A stretch of 64,000 bases of DNA, taken from Serripes groenlandicus. Its lineage: Eukaryota; Mollusca; Bivalvia; Cardiida; Cardiidae. This document shows, piece after piece, positions 44,871-54,298 of the stretch. The notes beneath the pieces are model-generated. The model was not told the DNA's origin, made no database searches, and saw nothing but the letters and a program-made list of their open reading frames with translations. Each line of letters begins with the position of its first letter. Positions within the stretch are counted from its first letter, which is position 1. The DNA lies in assembly GCA_031761405.1 (NCBI GenBank), contig JASEVX010000005.1, positions 31,421,127 through 31,485,126 of the forward strand, written 5' to 3'. Both the position numbers and the translations under genes were made by a program.

Positions 44871-45594
44871 AATGATTTCAGCATTGTTGAAACAAACTGA
44901 TCCCAAGATTCCAATCTTTTGCTGTTGAATAGTTTGAAAAAAATGGGACAAATTAATTTCATACAAAATCAATTTTCTTTCCCAAAAACTGACAATACCA
45001 TTTGGAAGAAAATTACTTCATAATGTTTGATGTTGTCGAATGATTGTCTTAATTTGTTATTGCCTTGGGAATGGACATGATTCATTGAGAAGGGAGTGAA
45101 ATATCATCTTGAATCAAATTATCATGTTTCTGCTATTAAATATTGAATTTTAAGAACATCTTGAACAGGTCAGAAAGAATGAAATCAAAGTTGGCTTACT
45201 TCTCAATTTAATAGATTCCTTTTTGGCCATGTGGTTAGTGATTTGGAATTCAGACATAATGTCCTGGGTTACATCCCTGCTCTCTACAATTATGGTGTGG
45301 TATAAATTCTCACGAAATGGCATTTTGATGTCAAAAATACATTACCAGTCATTTAATACCTGATATATAATCTCAATACCCTTAATTCATCCAAAAAAGA
45401 AGCTTGTGCAGCCATTCATAGCCCTCGCGCATGTGTGATATACACGGCCGTCGGTTATACCGGTGCACAGGCTATGAAACCCCACTTTTAATTTCTGGAC
45501 ACCGACTTACAGGCTAAAGATTTATTTCATTTTCTAAATTTATTTCTTCGTCTTTTAAGGCTCACGAAAGGTTTATTTCCTAGGCTTTTACTGA

Positions 45595-45830
45595 TTAACC
45601 CTTTCCCTGATACGACAATTCTGGCAGCAGACGACTTTGAACATATTTTGTCAAAAATGGAAAATCTCTATAATTAAATGGATAGATAACCTATGACTAA
45701 AAGTGGAAAACATTGTGGCAAAAGAAGAAATTGCTTGTTTGAGCAATTTCTTCTTTTGTCACTACTGTTTTGCAAAAAGCTGTCTGCTGCAGAGGCGTCG
45801 GAAAGCGTCTATATGAGGGAAAAGGGTTAA
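45595..45830 (-). mobile_element. TTAA-MITE, subfamily A, with 1-bp insertions
   Basis: TTAA-bounded; extra bases at CTGGCAGCAG, ACTACTGTTTTGC and GGGAAAAGGG; centre GAAATTGCTTG-TTTGAGCAATTTC. Confidence 0.9.
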
Positions 45831-46207
45831 ATTGATAACCACTCATTGGACCATGGGATAAGAGTACTAGCTGTGATCTAATAGAAATACAAAATGTCTC
45901 TTTTTAGAAACAGCATAGAACAATTCAACATCTTGTATGTACACAGACCTTTCTGAGTTGTCTGCCTTGGTAGGTTACTGAGACACAAAGGGATTATTTC
46001 TCCTCTTCTTTCCCCAAGTGTCTGTCTCTTTGTCCGCTTGTCCTTCATGATTTCACACACTGACATATTGGCAGTGACAACGTAGCCCTTCAATTTTTTT
46101 ACTTTGACCTTGGTTTGTCGATTTTCAATGTCAAATTTCGACAATCCGCACTTACCGTCTTCAGCGGTTTCTTGTTGTTTATCACTCTAGTAATCATGGT
46201 CTTGATC

Positions 46208-46431
46208 TAAACATTTCCAACATATAGATGCTTTTCAAAAGCCTCTGCAGCAGACGTCTTTTGAAAACACTGTGACAAAAGAAGAAATTGCTCAAAACAA
46301 GCAATTTTCTCCTCTTGCCAAAATGTTTCAACTCTATTTCAATAATTATACCTTTATTTCTAGAGTTTTTTCAAATCTTGTGTAGAAGTTTTCATAGTCG
46401 TCTGCTGCAGGTTTTGTCGTATGTGGAAACC
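46208..46431 (+). mobile_element. TTAA-MITE, subfamily B
   Basis: Starts TAAACATTTCCAACATATAG; centre GAAATTGCTC-AAAAC-AAGCAATTTT; right tip TCGTATGTGGAAACC. A right-end fragment of another copy follows (46465-46532), just before the CELF exon. Confidence 0.75.
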
Positions 46432-46593
46432 AACATTTTCGATGCATATTGCAACAACTGAGAGACTTCATGTTTATAGCAGTATTCTTTCAAAAGTCAT
46501 CTGCTGCAGATATGTTGTATGTGAGAAGAGGTTCTGTCAAGTTTATTTGTTTGGTTGTATATTATATAATTGAGATCCGTTTTCTCCTTCCAG

Positions 46594-46643
46594 ATGCACC
46601 ATCCTGTACAAATGAAGCCTGCTGCACAGTGAAAAAAGAAATG
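46594..46643 (+). CDS. CELF: CELF exon: RRM1-RRM2 linker, with +1 frameshift
   Basis: After a ctccttccag acceptor the exon reads MHHPVQMKPA, the conserved start of the linker after RRM1, and ends before gtgagc. The family exon is 49 nt; this one is 50. Removing one base, the c at about 46625, restores D-S-E-K-R-N plus one base, which joins in phase to the next exon. As written, the frame reaches a tga after M-K-P-A-A-Q. Splice sites and flanking codons are intact, so an assembly insertion is more likely than a real lesion. A TTAA-MITE fragment lies about 60 bp upstream. Confidence 0.9.
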
Positions 46644-46824
46644 GTGAGCAGCAGACTGGTAAATGTTCATTTCTTTAACATCACAAAACACAGAACTCTA
46701 GATTAACAGGGGGAAGTAAATCTGACTGCGTTAACTGTTAACAGTTGTATTGCATTGAAACAGTTGAAAATATTAAGGATTTTTGATTTCCATTTTCAGT
46801 AATTTCTCATGTCACAATACATCT

Positions 46825-47137
46825 TTTCATAGACCTCTTTTTTCAGAGGCATTACATATCTACTGTATCAGGAAAAATGGTTAAACTTCCATCTCTCCTC
46901 AAAACCCTGTATTAGTGGTTCTCATTTAGAAACATATTGAAGAAAATGTTCTAAATAGGATTCCACAATATGGGGGTTTGTTTCATAGACCTCTTTTTTC
47001 AGAGGCATTACATATCTACTGTATCAGGAAAATGGTCTAAACTTCCATCTCTCTCAAAACCCTGTATTAGGTGGTTCTCTTTAGAAACATATTGAAGAAA
47101 ATGTTCTAAATAGGATTCCACAATATGGGGGGTTTGT
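46825..47137. repeat. Tandem duplication, about 156 bp twice
   Basis: TTTCATAGACCTCTTTTTTC ... AATATGGGGGTTTG occurs twice in a row (about 46827-46981 and 46982-47137), the copies differing mainly by single-base indels. Confidence 0.85.
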
Positions 47138-47539
47138 TTGTGCAGAATTTATGTTGTAACAAACTTCTAATTTTACTTCTCCTATTCTAGAGTTCCGACT
47201 TAGACACCCTATCACTTCAGTATTGTTCAGTTTTACTCTCTCCCATACATCATTTAGTCTGAAATTACCAATGAAAACTATAATTATGATAAATCAATTT
47301 TAAGTTGTTAAAGGGAGGTAATTAAAGCAGATGAAAAGTCCTACTTCTAAAGCAAACCAGGATTCTTTCTACAAATGTTGACATATAGTTCATTTTTGAT
47401 AGTTAATTTAAAATATGAAACAGTTCTCTCAGACACAGACTTTGGCCATTTCATATGATAATTATTTATTTACTAAAATATTTTTAATTCAAATAATGAT
47501 AGAAAGAGTAATAATGATTATAGCATTTCTCATTTGTAC

Positions 47540-47899
47540 CACATATGTGGTAGAGAATTGTGTGTTCGATCCCTGGGCGGGTTCATACCAAAGACATTAA
47601 AAAGGTAATAATGATTGACACTCAGGGTTGTAGGGTTAGCATTATACCTGACTGGCATGTGTGAGGATAAATGTACCAGAAGTCCTTGGCTTCGAAAGAA
47701 TGTTGTGTAAGTACTGGTGTGGGAAAGCCAGGAAAACATGGGTAGGTGCACTGACCGCCGTGATATGACCAAAGCTGTTGAAAGCGGCGTTAAACTCCAA
47801 ACAAACAAAACCAGAAGTCCTGGTTACTTACCCAGGAAATGCTGTGATATAACTGAAAAATTGTTGAAGGTGCATAAAACATTAAACAATCAATCAATT
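47540..47899 (+). mobile_element. tRNA-headed SINE, head type III, split by a second SINE
   Basis: Left part has GTGGTAGAGAATTG, B box TGTTCGATCCC and CAGGGTTGTAGGGTTAGCA. The right part (47822-47899) has the shared tail GATATAACTGAAAAATTG. The interrupting SINE is 47687-47809. The 52124 copy shows the unbroken arrangement. Confidence 0.82.
47687..47809 (+). mobile_element. SINE, 5'-truncated, nested, with target duplication
   Basis: Body-tail part only (TGTTGTGTAAGTACTGG ... GCGGCGTTAAACTCC). Flanked by direct repeats of ACCAGAAGTCC at 47675-47685 and 47810-47820. Confidence 0.85.
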
Positions 47900-48103
47900 A
47901 ACCCTTTGTTTTGGTGCATCCTTTATCATAATTTAATAAATTTAGGTTTCATTATTTTGGCAGCAGACTAAAAACGGTTAATTGAATGAAATTGATTTAT
48001 ACCCTTATTTTGATAATATACTCAGAATATTCAAGGAGCTTCATGGTTGGTCTCTGACTGATTTATTTTGTTTCTCCCTTTCAATGCTGTCTGCCCACTT
48101 GGT

Positions 48104-48326
48104 TATCCCTTTCCAACATTCAATAAATCTGCATCCAACGACTTTTAAAACATCTGGACAAAACTTATAATGGAAAACATTTGTTCATGTAAAAATAATT
48201 ATTGAATATTGTTAAAACAGTGATGCAACTGGAGAAAATGCTCATCATGAGCAGTTTCTTCGGTTGCTACAATGTTTTCAAAAGTCGTCTGCTGCAGAGG
48301 CGTCGGGGAAAATCTTGTTTGATTAA
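48104..48326 (-). mobile_element. TTAA-MITE, subfamily B, diverged
   Basis: TTATCCCTTTCCAACATTC start; centre AAAATGCTCATCATGAGCAGTTTC; ends past GAGGCGTCGGGG at TTAA shared with the next copy. Confidence 0.72.
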
Positions 48327-48545
48327 CCCTTTCCCATTTACAAAGGGTTTTGACTTGTTTGCAGCAGACGACTTATGAAAACATTGTGGCATAAGAGGAT
48401 ATTTCTTGTGATGGGCAATTTCACCATTTGCCACAATATTTTGAACTCAATATAATAATTATACATTTGTATACATGTATAGTGAATTTCCATATTTTTG
48501 CCTAAATGTTTCCAAAGCAGTTTTGTTGCATGTGGGAAAAGGTTG
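48323..48545 (+). mobile_element. TTAA-MITE, subfamily B
   Basis: TTAACCCTTTCCCATTTAC start; centre GATATTTCTTGTGATGGGCAATTTC; end GCATGTGGGAAAAGGTTGA. Confidence 0.78.
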
Positions 48546-48720
48546 AAAAAGAAATTCTCTGAACTTGTTGCATCAAATCGCAGAGGCAGTTATATTAGCG
48601 CAAAAAATCGGTGGTTCTTTGCTTCCTGCATCCCACATGTATCAATTAACAGGGATAAGTTGTTTTTTAGGATCTTCTTTTTATTTTACATTCCCCCACA
48701 TTTCTGTTTAAATGAATCTG

Positions 48721-49012
48721 TTAACCCTTTCCCTCATACGTCAATTCTGCAGCAGACGACTTTTAACATATTTTGTCAAAAATTAGAATGCTTCATTTGT
48801 CTTGCACCAATGGGCTAAGTCTATGTGGAAAAGCAGCCAGCAAATTAGAAAATCTCTATAATTGAACGGATAACCTATGACTAAAAGTGGAAAACATTGT
48901 GGCAAAAGGAGAAATTGCTCGTTTTGAGCAATTTCTTCTTTTGTCACAATGTTTTCAAAAAGCTGTCTGCTGCAGAGGTGTCAGAAATCATCAATATGAG
49001 GGAAAGGGTTAA
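48721..49012 (-). mobile_element. TTAA-MITE, subfamily A, carrying a SINE fragment
   Basis: TTAA-bounded; centre GAAATTGCTC-GTTTT-GAGCAATTTC. A 55-bp piece (48787-48841, TGCACCAATGGGCTAAG...) matching the SINE body lies in the long arm, flanked by AAATTAG (48780-48786, 48842-48848). Confidence 0.88.
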
Positions 49013-49104
49013 AGATCTCCAAAACTGTTCAATCAACACAGAATATCTTAAAAAACTACAACTATTAGTAAGCATGTTCAAAATGCCACAGTGCAGTGAT
49101 ATTT

Positions 49105-49250
49105 GAACACTGTCCCCCCAAATGCAACAAATCTATAGCAGATGACTTTGAAAACATCCTTGCAAAAATGTGAAAAATCTCCATAAATGAGAGTTTAATC
49201 AATACATAGAATTGAAAAAACATTGTGGCAAAAGGAGAAAATTTCTTGTT
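49105..49250 (-). mobile_element. TTAA-MITE, subfamily B, truncated at the loop
   Basis: TGAACACTGTCCCCCCAAATGC start, GACTTTGAAAACATCC, then GTGGCAAAAGGAGAAAATTTC and loss of the rest. Confidence 0.65.
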
Positions 49251-49399
49251 TGTTTCCATTAAATCACCTGGGAAATAAATAGACTGCTCATAATGCCTTA
49301 TTTCCTGGAAATTTCTTAAGGAAACTGCTTAAAGTTACAAAAAGATAAAAACAACAATGGTCCAAATTATAACTTATAATTAAGTAAATTCAAACAATA

Positions 49400-49629
49400 T
49401 TAACCCTTTCCCTCATATAGACGCTTTCTGACGCCTCTGCAGCAGACGGCTTTTTGAAAACATAGTGACAAAAGAAGAAATTGCACAAAACGTGCAATTT
49501 CTCCTTTTGCCACAATGTTTTCCACTTTTAGTCATAGGTTATCCATTCAATTATGGAGATTTTTTATGTTTTGACAAAATACGTTCAAAGTCGTCTGCTG
49601 CAGAATTGTCGTATGAGGGAAAGGGTTAA
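49400..49629 (+). mobile_element. TTAA-MITE, subfamily A, full length
   Basis: TTAA-bounded 230 bp, close to the A consensus; centre GAAATTGCAC-AAAAC-GTGCAATTTC. Confidence 0.94.
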
Positions 49630-49701
49630 AGACTTGCCAGCATGTCTATACTTAATTATTTTGTCTCTGGTAGAGATTTATAATGAACTGGGTGTCCTCA
49701 A

Positions 49702-49893
49702 CAGACGTCCGGATAAGGAGGGGTATTCAGCTCTTTTTCCCACAATTTCTCTCTTATCATTAAAGCAAACCCTTTACTGTGGGTACTCAAAAGAACCGTC
49801 TCACTGAGACAATTCTTTTGAGTACCCACAACATAGGGTAAGAGGGTCAAATAAGGATTTAAGAACATGCAAAACGCCCCTTATCTAGAGCTG
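49702..49893. mobile_element. hAT-like foldback element with target duplication
   Basis: Ends CAGACGTCCGGATAAGG and CCTTATCTAGAGCTG. The central palindrome runs TACTGTGGGTACTCAAAAG... to ...GAGTACCCACAACATAGG. The direct repeat TGTCCTCAA flanks it (49693-49701, 49894-49902). Confidence 0.88.
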
Positions 49894-49904
49894 TGTCCTC
49901 AATA

Positions 49905-50127
49905 GGAATCCGCTGTGGTCGAGTGGTTAGCGTCGGGGTTTTGAAACCGGGTGTCCCGGGTTCGTTCCCCAGTCGCGGCATTACGGTCATGGTGGAGTGT
50001 CCTTGGGCAAGGCACATTTTCTAGCCTAATACTGGTTTGTTTACCCAGAGATCATGAATAACTGAACTGTCGCCGTGATATAACTGAAATAATGTTGAAT
50101 ACGGCGTAAAACTCCAATAAAACGAAA
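49905..50127 (+). mobile_element. tRNA-headed SINE, head type II
   Basis: Head GGAATCCGCTGTGGTCGAGTG, B box GGGTTCGTTCCCC, body GGCAAGGCACATTTTCTAGCC, tail GTGATATAACTGAAATAATG. Short direct repeat CTCAATA at 49898-49904 and 50128-50134, overlapping the flank of the foldback element to its left. Confidence 0.88.
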
Positions 50128-50277
50128 CTCAATATGATTTAAAATGGTCTTTGAAATTACTCCCATCTTTACAATTTGAAGTCCAGAATTTACTGAGTGA
50201 TAGTTTATCATGGTATTTGTCTTCCATCACTTTAACACCTGTCTGTGGTTGTCAGTGGATCATTTTGGATGGTATTA

Positions 50278-50469
50278 GTAACCCCTTCCCAACTACAACA
50301 AATCTTAAGCAGACAACTAATTGAACGCATCATGGCAAATATATGAAAGTATGATTACGGAAAACTGTTGAAAACATTGTGGCAAAAGAAAAAAATGCTT
50401 GTTTTGAGCAATTTCTCCTTTTGTCACGATGTTTTTAAAAATTGTCTGCTGCAGATAGGAAAGGGTTCA
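50278..50469 (-). mobile_element. TTAA-MITE, subfamily B
   Basis: GTAACCCCTTCCCAACTAC start; centre AAAATGCTTGTTTTGAGCAATTTC; short-arm tip lost (CTGCTGCAGATAGG-AAAGGG). Confidence 0.72.
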
Positions 50470-50946
50470 CACTGTCTTAAATCACTCTGTGTGTGTCTAT
50501 ATTATCACTGTCTGTCTCTTTGTCTGTCTGAGCACATATTAATCAATTGCCATTGTCATTTTTAATTTCATTTATACTACTTAATTTGCTATTTCTTGAT
50601 ACAATTTCAACATTTCTTTATTCCAAATCTTCTTGGAGATAAGACAATTAATGTGAAAAAGGTACTTTGAATTTGACAAGATGTATTCTTTAAGGTTTTG
50701 AATTGTCGGACACAATTTGTTTGAAAAGTTAAAGAATAGAGTAATTTTAATGTTTATTAATTACATCAACAACTGTAATTTAGGTAAGTAATAAATTGTT
50801 GTGATTTTGTGTTAATGATTTTAACAACTTTCTTACACTTAAGTGTGCCAATATACCAAGAAACTAGACACTTACTGTTGTTTGAGATAAATTTAATAGT
50901 GAACTGAAAATAGAGCAATCTTGGTCTCAACTGATACCAATAACTA

Positions 50947-51080
50947 ACGCATTTTAAGGTATCTGCAGCAGACATCATTTGAAACAATCTTAAGCAAACA
51001 ATTTGATAATTATACTTTCATTTATAGAGATTTCCCATATTTTTGCTGATATAATTTAAAAAGTTGTCTGCTGCAGATAA
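50947..51080 (+). mobile_element. TTAA-MITE remnant, hairpin lost
   Basis: ACGCATTTTAAGGTATCTGC, GCAGACATCATTTGAAAC, TTCATTTATAGAGATTTCCC and TTGTCTGCTGCAGAT. It ends 65 bp before a CELF exon. Confidence 0.6.
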
Positions 51081-51144
51081 GCAATTTCTCTTCATTGCAA
51101 TCTGAACAAAGTCTTAGTTTATTACCATTATATTTATATTACAG

Positions 51145-51273
51145 AAGAGAGAAAATTATTTATAGGGATGCTATCCAAAAAATTCAATGAGACCGATGTG
51201 AAGATGATGTTCGCTCCATTTGGTAATATTGAAGACTGTACAGTCCTAAGAGACCAGAATGGACAAAGTCGAG
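51145..51273 (+). CDS. CELF: CELF exon: N-terminal part of RRM2
   Basis: The exon follows atattacag and ends before gttagt. With the one base carried from the previous exon it reads [43 protein letters not shown] plus the first base of Gly. LFIGML is the RNP2 strand of RRM2; [14 protein letters not shown] forms helix 1 and strand 2. At 129 nt it is 6 nt shorter than the vertebrate 135-nt exon, the difference lying before ERKLFIG. The frame is open. A full-length TTAA-MITE starts 21 bp after the exon, and a MITE fragment ends about 65 bp before it. Confidence 0.95.
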
Positions 51274-51294
51274 GTTAGTAGCTGCAAATGTGAT

Positions 51295-51520
51295 TTAACC
51301 CTTTCCCTCATATAGACGCTTTCTGACGCCTCTGCAGCAGACGGCTTTTTGAAAACATAGTGACAAAAGAAGAAATTGCACAAAACGTGCAATTTCTCCT
51401 TTTGCTACAATGTTTTCCACTTTTTGTCATAGGTTATCCATTCAATTATAGAGATTTTCTATGTTTTGACAAAATACGTTCAAAGTCGTCTGCTGCTGAA
51501 TTGTCGTATGAGGGAAAGGG
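51295..51520 (+). mobile_element. TTAA-MITE, subfamily A, next to a splice donor
   Basis: Left TTAA begins 21 bp after the CELF exon end. Centre GAAATTGCAC-AAAAC-GTGCAATTTC. The right TTAA is replaced by ATATAGCAT, the flank of the following hAT-like element. Confidence 0.92.
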
Positions 51521-51529
51521 ATATAGCAT

Positions 51530-51724
51530 CAGAGCTCTAGATAAGGAGTGTTTTGCTTGTTCTTAAATCCTTGTTTTATCCGCTAACCCCTATGTTGTGG
51601 GTACTCAAAAGAATCCTCTCAATGAGACGATTATTTTGAGTACCCACAACATTGGGTTTGGTTTGATAATAAGAGAGATATTGTGGGGAAAAGAACTGTA
51701 AACCCCTCCTTATCTGGACTACTG
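51530..51724. mobile_element. hAT-like foldback element with 8-bp flanks
   Basis: Ends CAGAGCTCTAGATAAGGAG and CTCCTTATCTGGACTACTG. Central palindrome CCTATGTTGTGGGTACTC against GAGTACCCACAACATTGG. Flanks TATAGCAT (51522-51529) and TATAGCAA (51725-51732) fit the 8-bp duplication of hAT elements with one change. Confidence 0.9.
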
Positions 51725-51766
51725 TATAGCAATATTACTTCTTTTGTCCAGAATTTTAATTATTTT

Positions 51767-51996
51767 TTAACATTTTCCCACATACAGATGCTCTCTTAAA
51801 ACGATGCAGCTGATGACTATTGAAAACACTGTGGCAAAAGGACAACTTGCTCATGATGAGCAATTTCATCTTTTTCCACAATGTTCTCAACTTTATTCAA
51901 TAAATTTTCATTCATTTATATAGAGTTTCCATACTTTTGCCTTTATGTTTTCAAAGTTGTCTGCTGTAGATTTGTTGTATGTGGGGAAATTGTTAA
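51767..51996 (+). mobile_element. TTAA-MITE, subfamily B
   Basis: TTAA-bounded; centre ACTTGCTCATGATGAGCAATTTC; end GTATGTGGGGAAATTGTTAA. Confidence 0.83.
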
Positions 51997-52029
51997 CAAC
52001 ATTTTACACAACTTTTCAATTATACAATG

Positions 52030-52344
52030 TGTCCAGTTCACCTACCCTATTATGTACATGTATATCCTGGATCTGTGGCACCATTATTCCACACATCATT
52101 CTTTTCATGCAACTGGATATCATTCCTCAGTGGTTTAGTGGTAGAGCGGCGCCTTGAGTGGGGCAGGTCACCTGTTTGATCCCCGGTTGGGTCAAACCAA
52201 AGATTTTATAAATGGTAGTAATGGCTGCCCTCCTTGGTGCTCAGGGTTGTGGTGTTAGCAATATGACTGACTGGCTGATGTCAGGATAAATGGAAACAGT
52301 AGTACTGGAAACGCCGTGATATAACTGAAAAAAACAATCCATCA
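52030..52344. mobile_element. SINE fragment and head-III SINE
   Basis: 52030-52122 is a decayed minus-strand SINE body (CCAGTTCACCTACCC, CATGCAACTGGATATC). 52124-52344 is a + strand SINE with head GTTTAGTGGTAGAGCGGCGCC, B box TGTTTGATCCCCGG and the shared tail GCCGTGATATAACTGAAA. Confidence 0.82.
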
Positions 52345-52867
52345 AAGCATTATTATCAAATTTCTAAAAGATGATGGTGCGATCTTCTTTGACATTCTTA
52401 GCCATGGGGAATAGTTTGTTTTTTTAACAATTGTCCTATGCAAAACATTCCCATGAAACGGCTGACTTACTGAAAGTACTTCTACAAGTACTGATAAATG
52501 TTTATCTGGTACAGCATATTTCTAGTCATCTCCTTAGAAAATATCTAAGAATGCACAAGAGATTGCGCAATTTCTCCTTTTCCAACAATATTTTGTTCTG
52601 TGAAAGAATGGTTTACTTTCACATCACAGTCAGTTCCCAATGTTTTGGGACAACCAAGAATAAAGTGGCCAGAATGTAAAGATGAAAACGTATGAAGTAG
52701 TTTACAATTATTTAGAAGAAAGAATGACATTAAAAAACACCTTTAGTAGTTTTCTTGGCATGTACCTGAAATTCAGAAATTAAACTGTCAAACTTGTTTG
52801 AGAACTCACTGTCTGTCAGTTCCCCATGTTGGCTATCCATTTCTCTTTACTATCCCACCTGTTAGTA

Positions 52868-53014
52868 TTAACCCTTTCCCTCATACGACAATTCTGCAGC
52901 AGACGACTTTGAACATATTTTGTCAAAAAATGGAAAATCTCTATAATTGAATGGATAACCTATGTCTAAAAGTGGAAAACATTGTGGAAAAAGGAGAAAT
53001 TGCTCGTTTTGAGG
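52868..53014 (-). mobile_element. TTAA-MITE, subfamily A, half copy
   Basis: Long arm from TTAACCCTTTCCCTCATAC to GAAATTGCTCGTTTTGAG, stopping exactly at the loop; the next MITE begins immediately. Confidence 0.88.
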
Positions 53015-53106
53015 TTAACCCTTTCCCTCATATAGATTTTCTATGTTTTGACAAAATACGTTCAAAGTCGTCTGCTGCAGAATTATCGTATGAGGGAAAG
53101 GGTTAA
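53015..53106 (+). mobile_element. TTAA-MITE, subfamily A, 92-bp deletion derivative
   Basis: Both TTAA ends intact. The left tip CCCTCATATAGA joins directly to the long arm at ATTTTCTATGTTTTGAC, with a 2-3-bp overlap (AGA/GA) at the junction. The hairpin is gone. Confidence 0.9.
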
Positions 53107-53348
53107 GAGCAGGAGATGGCACTCATAAAATGTATTACCTTACCATTCTTACCTGATCCTGACCTTTGTTCGATATAATGTCATGTTGTCCATGTATAAT
53201 TATATGCATCACATTTGTGATTTCTCATATGAATTGTTGGATCAATAACTCAATTTTAATTTAACGAAAATGTATGGACGTCATAAATGAACAAATGTTT
53301 ATCTTCGTTTGCACAAAGCTAAAGACCAGGTTAATATGGACTTTTCAG

Positions 53349-53584
53349 TTAACCCAAATTCCCTCATACAACAATTCTGCAGCAGACGACTTTAAACATA
53401 TTTTGTCAAAAAAATAGAAAACAATCTCTATAATTGAATGGATAACCTGTGACTAAAAGTGGAAAACATTGTGGCAAAAGGAAAAATTGCTCGTTTTGAG
53501 TAATTTCTTCTTCTGTCACTATGTTTTCAAAAAGTTGTCTGCTGCAGAGGCGTCAGAAAACATCTATATGAGGGAAAGGGTTAA
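53349..53584 (-). mobile_element. TTAA-MITE, subfamily A, full length
   Basis: Tip TTAACCCAAATTCCCTCATAC; centre AAATTGCTC-GTTTT-GAGTAATTT; end TATATGAGGGAAAGGGTTAA. The TTAA is shared. Confidence 0.88.
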
Positions 53585-53775
53585 CCCACATACAAAAATA
53601 TCTGCAGTAGACCACTTTGATAACGTATAAGCCAAATTAAGAAAAAATTCCTCTGAAGGAAAGTTTAATTGTTGAAAGGAGTTGAAAACAATGATGACAA
53701 AAGTAGAAATTGCTCACAATGTTTTTCAAAATTGCAAGGGCATCAGAAAGTGTCTGCATTAGGAAAAGGTGTTAA
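53581..53775 (-). mobile_element. TTAA-MITE, subfamily B, diverged
   Basis: Tip shortened (TTAACCCACATACAAAAATATC); the right stem arm is missing (GAAATTGCTC-ACAATGTTTTTC); end GGAAAAGGTGTTAA. Confidence 0.75.
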
Positions 53776-54064
53776 TTTGTGTAACTTTTTTTAACTACTT
53801 AATTTAATTTTCCTGCGATTTTGGCTCAGTAGGAAACTTTTAATTACAAAATTTCAAGTAGATGTTCAACAAAATTCCTTCTAAATGTTAAGCACATGTC
53901 ATAATTATGTATGTTCCATCCGGTTTTAATAAATAGATAGCAATTTCTTGTTCATACTGTTTAGTTGGATGTCGCACTTGATATAGCATTATTGACTCTC
54001 AGAGCCATTTTTCTAAACATTCACCCTTTCTAGTATTGCAAAATTTACCTTGAACCGCTTCATG

Positions 54065-54291
54065 TTAACCCTTTCCCTCATACAACAATTTTGCAGCAGA
54101 CGACTTTGAATATATTTTGTCAAAAAATAGAATATCTCCATAATTGAATGGATAACCTATGACAAAAAGTGGAAAACATTGTGGCAAAAGGAGAAATTGC
54201 ACGTTTTGTGCAATTTCTTCTTTTGTCACTATATTTTCTAAAAGCAGTCTGCTGCGGAGGCGTCAGAAAGCGTCTATATGAGGGAAAGGGC
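54065..54291 (-). mobile_element. TTAA-MITE, subfamily A, right tip altered
   Basis: TTAA at left; centre GAAATTGCAC-GTTTT-GTGCAATTTC; ends GAGGGAAAGGGCTA, the right TTAA lost. Confidence 0.9.
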
Positions 54292-54298
54292 TATTCTT

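Larger units (their letters stand above)
2183..46593 (+). other. 44.4-kb CELF intron
   Basis: Bounded by gtatgt and ctccttccag. It holds most of the repeats listed here. Stretches over 300 bp in which I see nothing recognisable are about 3232-3660, 9442-10096, 16390-17280, 18188-18527, 21245-21800, 26316-26844, 27169-28139, 29290-29684, 36420-36740, 36979-37858, 43701-44109, 44871-45594 and 45831-46207. No second gene with a convincing open frame was found on either strand. Confidence 0.75.
46644..51144 (+). other. CELF intron, 4.5 kb
   Basis: Bounded by gtgagc and atattacag. It contains an imperfect tandem duplication, nested SINEs, several MITEs and an hAT-like foldback element. Positions 47138-47539 and 50470-50946 show nothing recognisable. 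Confidence 0.75.
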
